Source of the DNA: Anas platyrhynchos
Taxonomy: Eukaryota; Chordata; Aves; Anseriformes; Anatidae
Assembly: GCF_047663525.1 (NCBI RefSeq)
Contig: NC_092590.1
Location: 18,660,001-18,724,000 of the forward strand
Length of the DNA: 64,000 nt
Direction of reading: 5' to 3'
Part shown: positions 40,301 through 52,300 of the stretch, one piece after another
Numbering within the stretch: the first letter of the stretch is position 1
Layout: every line of letters starts with the position of its first letter
The notes under the pieces: generated by a model
Told to the model about the DNA's origin: nothing
Database searches by the model: none
The model's input: the letters and a program-made list of their open reading frames with translations, nothing else
Program-made: the position numbers and the translations under genes

Positions 40301-43300
40301 ACGTTGAGGACCCCAGTGCCAGGGCAGTTTCCTGGAGGCACACAGAATCCAGCATTGTCTGGGTTAATGGTGGTGTTGGCAAACACCATAGGAGAGGGCA
40401 CAAAGCGGTAGGTTGGGATGCCTGCAACACTTCCCGAGCTGTCATACACCAGGTAAAAAGATCTGCAAGAAAGAGAAGCCAGACCAAGATTTGTTAGTCT
40501 TGAGCATATGCTAATATCTGCTGCAGATGTCTCTTTGTTGATGCCTGCTTATCTACTTCAGTTTACAGTAAGCTGTGGCCTTGGCCTAAGTTCATTCCAA
40601 TGATCTTCTGTGTTAAATTCTTCTGTGTTAAATTTAACGGGCTTTTGATCATCACATACACACCTCATCATTCTGCTGCTGCAAGAAATGGACAATCCTG
40701 TGCTAACTGTGCTGCTCTAGGGATACTGACACCTGCCTTCAGCATTTTGGGGCTTCAGCCATGTCCCCATGTTCCTATTATGCATTGTGTGAGGCACTGC
40801 TGGTGTGTGCTACTGGGAAGGACAAGGCAAGGAACAGGGTTGGGCAAGACAGAACAGAGGGGAGGCACAAATTTAGCACGTCCTGAATTTAGCATAACAC
40901 ACATCCATATTGATTTAAATAGAGAATTTCAGATCATTTTCATTCTCCACAAACAGGGAAACTTGGAAGGGAGGAGAACAGCAAGTGGAACATAAAGAAG
41001 GAAACATCATGCTTTTTTTTTTCTGAATACTGCTGCATTTTAAATAGCACTGCTTTAAGTCACACATCTCTGAAGAAGGCAATCTTCGTTCTCTAAAAAG
41101 CAGAACAAGGGAAGATTTTGGAGAAAGAAATTTCAGGCAAGGTTCATAGAAATCCTCTTCCCCTCATTACAAACCTTGCTAGACAGTCCAGCCTGTCTTT
41201 CCAGTCATCTTTCAAATTTGCACTCTATCCTTCTTTACAAATAACACATCCTTAATTTGATACAGATTTTATTATTATTATTATTTTATTTATTTTATTT
41301 TTTGGTTTATCTCTCTCATCCTTCATAGCACAAATGAATACTGAACACCAACCCTGCTAAATAAGACAATGGAAGGAAAAATATTAGCCTAACATAAAAC
41401 TTTAACATCAATGGACATAAATGCTCTGCTGCAAAGTCTGAGTGATGATGTTTTCCTTTTCTTACCTGCAGAAATCAGAAGAGAAGATATAAATGTTCTC
41501 ATCTTTGCTAATCAGTGGGTGAAAGGATGTTCCATCTGTTCCATTGATCATGTTACATGACTTTGTTGTCCACCAATTCAATGACCTGAAGAAAATGAAG
41601 CAAAGAGAATAAGGGTTAAAAGACCTCTGAGCAGTGGTCAGGCCAGCTTATGGTCTGAGCAAACAAGAATCAGACCTGTACAGTGCTAAGTCCTATTGCC
41701 TCAGCTCTGCTAACAACGAGGGGCATTAGAATGGGTTTAAATTGCATTTGTCTTCTCTTTAAACTGGCACCAGGCAAGTAAGAATCCAGGGAGGGGTGTC
41801 AGGGAGGGTAACCTGTGCCATGGGGCAGTCAGGGGTGAGTGCCCACAGCAGTTTGTTCTCTAGGGGCAGGGACTATCTTCTTTTCGTAATTATATGACCC
41901 ATACTGAAATACTGGAGGCCTGGTCTGAGCTAAGAGCTGCTAAGAACTACCACCATCCACAAAATAAATGGACTTTTTTTTGTTTTGTTTTGTAAAGAAT
42001 GTAAAGGTGAACATTCTGGTTCAACAAAAATGTGGAAAGTGGCAGATTTTGATAGAGGCCTAACCATAGGGAAAAACTTACTCTTTTCCTTTCCATTCCA
42101 CAATCCGTGAGAAGTTAAGGTAGTTCCTTTCCCCACTTAGGAAAACATATTCTCCATCATCAGTTCCATTCATCTGCAAACAGATACGTAAGTTTTTAAT
42201 CACTCCTGACTGGTAACAACGGGGTGACAGGAGACTGAGCTGCCCTCACTACAAATCCACCACAGGAGTGATGGACTCCCCTGAGGTAAGTGCAAATCAT
42301 TAAACCCCCCCTTGAACATAAGTGAGGTGGACGTGACTGTGCTAAATTCTCGCCCCTCCAAAGTGAAGGGAATGCAACATTAGGTTAGCCTTTTTTACCT
42401 GTTGAAATTTGCCACTGAAAAAGCAGTTTAAATAAAACAAACACACAGAAACAAAATAAACCCACAGAAAATAACTTGGATGCTGTAGATGTCTCTGAGA
42501 AACAAGGAGTCCTCCTGGCCCAAGGTGACTTACAGAGACACTGTGGAAGCCATGAATAGCTACGGCACAGAACTAACATGTGATCTCAATTAATTACTTC
42601 GAAGGAAATTGGTCAGTAAATTTTCTGATAGTTTGCACAAGTGGTGCCAAAAAGGCCATGCTACTCAAAGTGAGCACAATCAACAGTGGAATTGTTTACA
42701 TCCACTCTTGGAAAGTTTATGCATATTTGACAGAGGGAAGTGAGATAAAACACTCGCAGCTGTGCCACAGGCCAGTGCCTAAACACAGCCGAATTGGACA
42801 GGGAACATCCTTTTGCCACCTCTGCAGCCTGCCTCCTGGCCTCAGCCTCGGAGCAACCTTCTCTACTGGCAGGTGATGACAGTCCCAACTCTGTAGCAAT
42901 GACACCACCCCTAATTTAAAGCATCCGAAAGTCTGGTACGCCAGTTACCTTATTAAAGAAACCAAACACTGGATCGATCTCGGGATGCAGAAGATGAATG
43001 GTTGACAGCAGCTTGTCCTTGTAGCCCCACAGTAATTCATGCACAGTGCGAACTGTAAACAGGGATTCTTGGTATAGCAGCAACAGCACCTCTGTGGCAA
43101 ACTGAAGAGAGGTTGCCCTGGTCCACTCCATTGCAGTCTGCCAGGGGATTGGAATCAGGGAAAAATGGTCAGATTTCATGTAGAATAAATAATTACAGCT
43201 GCATGCAAACACAGACACACACATTTCAGCATTGCACACATTTGAATTGTATTTTCAGTTTCACTATTTCCACTTGCGGCAAGTAATGTGCTGACTAACA

Positions 43301-46300
43301 GGTTCCTCAGCTACTCTCCTCCAGGGATGTGCTCCTGCAGATTCCTGTTCAGCTAAGCATGGGCACACAGTTTGGTTCTGTGCCACTGGCTTCTGTAGGC
43401 TTAAGAATGCATTTAAAGTGAAATGTGCAAAACTGCTTTCTAAGCAGCTTGAATTTCACAGGTATATCACAGCTGGAGATGGTCTTTGAATATCAGCCTT
43501 AGGAAATCATGGTTTACTTTTGAAAAGCAAAGCCTGTAAGGATGTGGAATTTCTCTAAAATGCAAACAATACCAAAATTTATTCCCTTTGTAGGGAATAC
43601 AACATATATTTAAAAAAAAAGGCAAAAACAAAAGAAAAAAAATATTCCTTGGGTGAACGAAGCTGTGGTTCTTCTACTACAGCCTGTTACAGTACCTCAC
43701 TGTCAAAAATCTGAACGAGAGATAATACTTGCTACCACTCAAATGCCTGGGAGGATCTGTAAATACAGTGACTGTATTGTTTGCAACTCGTAGTAAACTG
43801 CGTTCTATCTAATGCCACATACAGAGAATTTATGTATTCATTCATAAAATCAGACAGATATTTTTAGAAATGCCAGGCAGAATTGAATGCACCCTGTAAT
43901 TGAAGTCAATTAAACCAGTATGGGGAGTAAGGGCTTAGTTACACAACCAGCAAGTATTTGGGTACTGTCTCATTTGCTTTGCAAGGTATGACAGCTGTGT
44001 ATCTGCCTGTTCTCATGCTATCCCTGTGTGAGACCAAAAATAATGGTCTGCCTCTCATCACCAGAATGAGACTGTCTTTGCAGGGTTGTCTCACCTAATA
44101 CAGACCGGGGTGCCTGTCTTAATTGTAACTTTATTCTTGCAGCACCTTTTCATTCAGTGGTATCTGAAACCTTTTTTTTTTTTTTTCAGTTTGTGATGCA
44201 GGGCTGGAGGCGATTTTTGCAATTTTGACCAAAATAACCCCAACCAAACAAATATTCCAAGCCTTCTCATTCAAATGTCTGAGTTCCTTCTACGTACCTG
44301 AGATCACTAACTCCCTAATTTCACTTGGTCACGAAAACCCAACAAGCCTGATTTCTGCTCATCTCTTAAGTGCGTCAGCTCTCAGCGCAGGAATGCGGTA
44401 CTAACACTCAGAGGTGTATGGGGAAGGAAGAACATAATAAAAAAAATCCCACAACAGTCCAAACCAAAACTGAATGCAGTATCTGCCTCAGACATAAGCT
44501 GCCTCTCTAGTTCTTCAATCACCTTTATCTACCACAAAGGGAGAGACAGTATGGAGTGACAAGCTGTAGGTGTAAAGTGAGTTAGGATGATTTCCAAGCA
44601 GGAACGGAGGAGAACTCACCACTGCAGGAACATTAATTGTTCTGATGAGATCCACTTCAGGGTCTCCAACTGACTTCTGAGGCTCAAATACATATGTCTT
44701 TGGATTCAGAGCAGATACTTTGGTGCCATTGTCCAAAAACTGAACGTGCACTCTTGGCCTGTATTCTCTGAAAAACGAGAAAGTTTACTCTGTAAGCAAG
44801 TTAAACATGTACAAATGACATTAATTGCAACTTGTGGCCATTCTACTGCTCTAAGCACACGAAGGGGAGGATTTTCAGATCACTGGCAGGTAGTTGGTCC
44901 ATTTTTGCTGCTGCTGCTGTCAGCAACACAACTCCCCTTTGTGTCAATGTGAGCTGAATTACACCTCACAGGGTACTCCCAAAAACGCCACCCCACGCCC
45001 TAATTGCACTTCATATTTTTACCTTGCCTTGAAATACCTCCAAGGAAAGAGAGCAATTTCAAACAGTACAGAAGGATTTAGAGACACTATATATAAGACT
45101 TTTGCCTCTTTCCTGCAGGCAAAATTTGCTCCCAGACAAAATAAGATGTAGGTTTCACCTAAGTATCATTAACCTGAGCTAAGAACCTACCAGAATCTTT
45201 CTGCTGGTGTCCATGTACTTTGCAATAGGGCTTCTGGGCTTATGTGTGACTCAACAGAACAAGCCTCGTTTTAGCTCTTCTCCTTTAATTGTGAGGTAGC
45301 AATTCTAGATCCAACAGAAATTCAACTGATTTTTTTTTTGCCCTGAACTGCTCATGGGTTTGGAGTTTGCTTCTGGTACTGTCTAAGCAACAAAACAGAC
45401 AAGCTACAAACGAGCAACAAAAAGCTCAGGATTGCTGACAAACAAGTCCAATTGGCAAGAAACATCAAATGCTACCTGCTGGCCTAGTAAGGGAGTCAGA
45501 TCTTAATCACCCTGAAGCACATGTCATAACCATAATCCAGTGCATTGCCAGGACCATGTTCCAAACACGATCCACAATTCTGCAGAACTGGCAGGCTTAG
45601 GTTCACAATGAGACACATATCGATCTTCAGCAATCCAGAAAACAACAGTGGCAGGTTCTCTTCTCATGGTGTGATCCTTTTGGCATAGGAGTGAGGTGAA
45701 ACAGACCATATTTCATGAGTCCACATTCAGTCAAGAATTTGTTGACTTCTACATTGCTTTGCCTCTGGAGTAAATTTTAACTCCCAAGATGCAAAGGTGA
45801 ATTATTCTGCAAGACCCTGTGCTGTGATGTTCTTCATTCCAGATGCTAGATGCTATCCTGGCTGCACTAGATCTAACTAATGCGGCTTCATGACTGGCTG
45901 TATTACTTTGGTTTAGTCTTTCTAACTTAAAGCAAACTGGGAAGGCCCATGAAACTGTTCTTAGAAATCAACCATTTCCCACCTCCCCTACAAAAACAGT
46001 GTATCTACTGCTCTTCAGCACCCCTACCTCCTAGGAACATTTTGGACAGGCTACACTTCCAGCTTGATTTGGCAAGAGTCTCTTTCATATCTATTTACTC
46101 CATAGCCTAGGGCTTGAACTGAGGGGATGGGAATGGACAGTTGTGAAGTGCCTTACCTAACACAGGCCGGAATTAGCCTGAGAAGCCTCTCCAACTCTAA
46201 AAAGTCTGCAGAGGAAAACAATGCTCCCTGATTAGGGACACAAGGAGGAGGATCTCAGATGTTAAAGACAAAAAACTGTTAATGTGTCCAAGACCAGATA

Positions 46301-49300
46301 ATATCCAAGTGTTCTTTGGAGCTTGGCAGGCAAGCAGCGTGTACTTCAGAATGAAGTATTTTATATATTGCAAATATAACTTCCAGGATTTAAAAGGACA
46401 AGCACTACTGCATTTTAGGTACAGAAACTATGTCTGCACTAACTGGGTTTACAATTTATATGGGTCAAACCTATGAACTGTTTGAAGCTTAACCATGCAG
46501 GATAAGACTGTATGTAGCTGTCCCTCCTCCTCTCTGCCACTCTTAGACTTTTTTCCCTGCCTGTTAGGGACAGTTCACTTCCAGCCTTTCTCCCCAGTAG
46601 CCCATTTTATAAAACACTGAGTCATGCACTTGAATTTAGAGCGTTTTGGATGTTCTGCTACATACTAACCTGGTATTTATTCTGTGGCTCTGGCATGCAG
46701 TATGTCTGCAACATCCTTCCCTTTTCCCTCTCCTCCCATGCGCCTCCTCTCTTTCCCCACCCACTGCCGACAGCCTGGTACACTCAGCAGCAGCAGCTAA
46801 GCAAGGATTAAAGAATCTGCCGGGAAAGAGCACTCCAGCTCTTTAACTTTGCTATTTCTTCCATCAGGCAGAGCGCAGCACAGTCGAATCCTGTTCGGAC
46901 ACGTCAGAAGCGGGCAAACCAAGCGAGGCAGGAGTGACAGAAACACGCAGGGCTGGAAGGAGCAGCCTGCCTGCCTCCCTTGGCAATAAACAAGTCGGGG
47001 AGCGCCTGCGTCGCCCGCCCCAGCCCGATCACATGCAGCCAGCCTGTGGTGTGTGCTGCAGGGGAAGGCTCACAGCGAGCCACAAAACAGCAGCTCGGGC
47101 TGGGCCTCCCCTCGGGCACGGACCATGCCAGGCAGCCCCGTCCATCCCACAGGACTCCTTCATGGGTAAGGTGCAGCTTCACAAAGCAGGCTGCGCGTGA
47201 TGCCTGGAAGATGCTGAGGAAAGGAAAAAAAGGAGCTAGAGAATGGGAGTGCAGAAAAGCAAGGGCCTATGAGGTTTCAAGTAGGTCTTTTACATCTAGA
47301 AGCAGCCCTGTTTATCTTCCTGCTGACTAATTATCAGCATTACACTACACCAACCTGAAGGAAAGCTTGGGAACTTGAAAGCTTCTCTATCTTTTCTCCA
47401 CCTCTACCAGTTTATCTAATAACAAAGTAGCACACGTAGTTTGCCAAAGCTAAACAGGCACAGCGATGAAAAACAGAGATGAGAAAAGATTGAGGGCAGA
47501 GGGTGAAGCAAAACTGAGCTGTAGGAGGAGAGGAACAGCGTGGGAAGACATACTGCAGAGACTGAGGCAGCCCGAAAGGCTCTCCCTTTTACTCTACAAT
47601 ATTTTTTAAAATACTGACAACCAGATCCTGATCATTCTGCAGCTTAGGTAGAGACAGCTCCTTCTGGCACTGAAACTGGTCTGAATGAATGTCTGACCAC
47701 TGAGACTGACAATAACAAACCAACATTTTTGCCATGGTTCTCCTACCTCCATGAGTTCAAAGACTGTAACACCTCCTGTCACAGGACTGCTCCTGGTTTT
47801 ACACTGCTGCGTGCAGTGGAGCAGAATGAAGCTCCAAAGGAAAACTTTTTTGTAAGGGGACCAAAACTTCCCCACATGCAGCAGACTCGGACTGCTCAGC
47901 GTGGAGCCATACCATGCAGAAGGAGAGTCATGGAGGCTGGATAAGCTCCAACACTGCACATGGCCGTACTGAGTTTTTCCATCTGCAAAAATAGTAGATA
48001 TTTCTGAATCTAAGTAGGTTTCATAGTGAAGGCTCGTTAGGGGAGTTCCCTTTAATTCCACTCTGTAACTAGCTTTCTGTCCATGTTTTTAATGATATGA
48101 ATTGTGCAATTTCAACTAGGAAATAGTTTCTGAGTGAATCACATTTTTATGCAACACTTCTCTCCGCTTACATCTCAACCAGTCACTGCCTTTTCCCTCA
48201 CAAGACAGCAGGCCACGATGCAGAGAACTTCCTCTCAGTTCAGCAGCTGAGGAGCAGCAGCAGCACATGAGCAAAATCTTGCACTAAATCTAACAGAAGA
48301 CCCTGGCTAAAACCAAAACTGCTTGCAGGCTGTTGCTGTGTCAGCCTGGTTGTACTGTGCAGGTGGTGTATGACCATTCTCAGTTGAATAAATTTTCAAG
48401 CCCACACTAGCAGCTAGGTTTTCTCCTAGAATGGGATACCAAACATTCTGATTCTCAGTTCTTTGCCTCCTTACACGCAACAGGTTCAGTGAAATGTGAA
48501 CACAGTGAAATGGTCCTACCGGTAGGTGTACGGCCCTTTTTCCTCTACAAGAGGAGTAGCTCCTTGAAGCACTTCTAACGGATTTGTCACATTAAAAAAG
48601 TAGAACTGCATGTAGACTGGTGGAGGAGGATCTTCCCAGGCTTCAAAGGTTTCTGTGCCATTTTTTAATACTGTTCCCTGAAACATGAGAAAGACAAATC
48701 GGCTGTTAGTGATAGACGCTGAATAATATTTACAGGAAAGAGAAAAATTCTCTGTCCTCAGAAAAAGGACAAGCAACACCATTGGAGACCCCAACTCTAC
48801 AAATACTTTGTGCTTTACTTTGAAGCACCTCACTAAATATCAACAAAATCAGGCATATGCTACGATGCTTGCAGCCTAGGGGCATACTTCTGTTGGGATT
48901 GTTTTTCTGCTTTGTCCTACAAACACTTCTGCCTGACATTTTTCAGAATGAAGACATCAGCTGTTACACAATGATCCTCTTACACTTTCTATATGAACAA
49001 AAACCTAACCCGGTGTGGAACACCACGAAACATATCCACATTACAGATAGAAGAAATGGAAACCAACAATGTGAGGCCAAGCAGTCCTAAGAGAGACATC
49101 TGAGGAGGAACAAGGCCAGAAAAGAAGCTTAGATTCATTGTGGTTATGATTTCTTTGCCTACAAATGTCACATTCCAGTACAGCTGTAAGATTGTCTCCA
49201 AAGCAATTGGACTTCATTTCTCAGTGGCCTGGGAGGAAAACCTGTAAGTGATAGAAATTTCCTTCATTTAGGCAGACTGGGATTCATGCTTTTCTGATGT

Positions 49301-52300
49301 CTCTGAACAGAGCAGAGGTTCTCTGTATTCAACACAACGTGGACCTACAAAACGGGAGCTGCAAATCATTATTTTATTACAGAAGCACTTAAATAATGAT
49401 TCAGTATTCAAATTTACCTTCATGTGGCTCTATTAGGAATACGTAACGCAGATCTCAACTCCTTATTTTATTACCATTTAATTCTAGGTAAAATTTACTG
49501 CAACTATAGAAGCATCACCACTGCCACCAAAATCAAAGCTTTTCACATGTTTTTAACACTGTTACTGCCAGCGTTACAGTTAAGAAAAAAATGGCTTGCA
49601 GAGTGGAATTTTCAGGAATAAGTACAAACAAAACTGGATCTTCGAAAATCATAACACTAGTAGGCGGAAAAAGGGAGGGGGAGATAATTTGCAATTAAAT
49701 GGGTCTCGTCAACACTTGCTCTTTTTATTCTTCTGAGAAAACAAGTCAAATATTGTAAGTACAAAATCAAAGGCAGGGCAAACTGGCCAGCTGCCATGTC
49801 TTGGTTACTGTTTATGGGGTCTTAACTTTATCAGCTACAGGATTATCAGCTACAGCCTCAGCATTCATCCTTGGCCTTCCCACTGAAGAAGCTGTTTTTT
49901 CTGCATGCAGATTTTAATTTTGAATGATTAGATAAAGATAAGACCTTTTAAAAGAAACATGTATTGGCAGGAGCTTGGAATGGCAGCAGTATTCCTGAAA
50001 GGCAATGAAAGCCAACCCAGCTGGTAGTACTCTGCAGTTGCAGACTGCTTTCCTCTGAGAATTGCAAACCCCGTATTCTGTGAACACCACAAAAATAATG
50101 TTAGGCATGTTTCAGGTGCTTTGTGCATTTCTTTGGTACTATCAGCATCTCGTATACACCATTTCCTACACAAATCAATGCTTCTGACCCTGTTTTCTTG
50201 CAACCTTATGCCAAGGAGTTTGTATTCAGACAGAGCCTGCATGAAGCTGGTTTGTAGGATCAGGAACAGCAAATCTCACTAAATCAGGCATACTGTTTCC
50301 ATGACACTACCAGAAAGGGCTGGGAGCAACACAGCAATGTATTTAAGATACCTAGAGATAACTGGGATAGCTTTTCTCCATACGCAAATAACCACAGTAC
50401 AAAGTCAGGGGTTTCAGAGGTCTGATGTCTGCTCCTTTCCTAAGCTGTGTACAGCTCACATTTCTCATGTGCATGAAATACATTTGAGCATAAGCTTGGC
50501 ACTGATAAAAAGACTAACTCTTGCCTGTCTTGACCTTAACTCTCCCCATCTAGGAATTTGTACTATTCCCCAACAACTAGTAAGCGTATTCAGGGCACCT
50601 GTCTGCTGCTCAGATTGCTCTCATATGAGGCAATTAAAGCGGAAGATTATTACTCCCTCTAAATTGTCAACATTTAAAAAATACAAGTGCACCCCAGACA
50701 TATTATTTCCAGTTTTAGGCTCCAGTGTATCCTTTATGAGAGGGGTGACATTTACCAGGTGTGAGAGGGATGATATTTACCAGGTGCAGGGAGGTCACTG
50801 CCCCGTGCCACTCTCCTGAGCTAGACTGAAAAGAAGAAGCTCCCCACCTTGATGACGAATTGCCAAATGTAACATCAGTTTCTCTCGTGCTATATCCATA
50901 TACTTATGCACCAGACTACATGCAAAGAGCATTAACAGGAAGGGAATGAGGGAATTTTTCTCCAGAAAGTCCGCATAAATGCAGGTTCCTGGGATTTTGA
51001 AATCTTGTGTGATCCCCTGGGAGATGGCTACAAAGCAAAAGGGTAGTGAAACCAAGTCATCTGGTGATTTATTTGCTGGATCTGCGTAACGCTGCTTGGA
51101 TCTCCCACAGCAATGACAGTGTATTTTTAGCTCTGTACAGTAACAACACCAGTTGTAAACCCAGATTCACAAACTTCTGAGCAGGACTCAGATACACTGC
51201 CATGAAATTCTCAAATAATAAAATATGGCAAGCTCTTTCCTTCAATTTTTCACCAAATGGTATCAGGGGCATTTGGGTCTGCCACATGATATTAAACAGC
51301 CTGGGCCTAAGAGAAAAACACGTGCACGTTTTTTTTAAACAAAACATATGTCCGTGTCCCTCAGCTGGTGGCATTCTGTTGAGCTCTGGTGACTGATTCA
51401 CAGAAGAGTAGGATCTGATGTTACCGATTTTTTTTGTCAGAGGCTGTGGTCACTGCTAGGTTAGGTAGGCTGCAAAATACTAGATCATAGGACTGCTGTT
51501 TAATCTGAAATACATGAAAGATACAGCCCCACTGCAGTCATTGTTGCTGTACTGCACAAGGCCTTTTCTCTTGATACATTTACATGCAGGAACAAGACAT
51601 ACAGAGTATCCAGAAACCCCAAGTCAGACACTAGTCCTGCAGGCAGTAGCCCAGGGAGGCCTCAGACTCAGAGATCCTGTCTCACGGAGACGCAAAGGTG
51701 CACCAACTGCACGATCACCACCCAAAACCAGTAGATAACATCTTGCTGTGTCTTCACTCAGCAGCACAGCAGAGGCTGTTGCTTCCAAGTGGAGTCCACA
51801 TTCATCTCAAGTGTACGAAAACATCTGTCCTGCTCACTTATTTACCATGCCAGGCCTGAATTTGCACTGGTCGCATTCTCTGGCATTTCCTTGTCTTCAC
51901 AAAGAGGAAAAAGAAAGCAGTTTAAGCTCCCAAATGTAATTGCAATTGGTGGTGTTGATTGGAGTGGAAAATGATGCTGAACTTTTTTGGAACTTGTACA
52001 GAAAATTAAATATATACATATATATATATATATTATTTTTTTTTTCGTTCCCTGTAACTGCAAAATGATCTAGTTCCAGGACATAGTTTTATACATCCAT
52101 CTTTTACAGAACTTAATTGCAGCTTCTTAAAAGGAGCAATAGGGTAAACCTTCAGACCAACACAAGCAGACTTTTCTGACCCTGCACTTCAGGAACTGTT
52201 CAAAAGAAGCATCTCAACTCATCATTTGTCAAAGCCTCCACGGTCTAGTATTTCACAATAAACAAAACCTAAAAATGATCAATACATAAAATAAATCAAG

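Noticed and set aside
46980-47330. 116-codon plus-strand frame in SCARB2 intron 2
   Set aside because: Overlapping open frames on both strands follow the CpG-rich patch. No domain or splice support.
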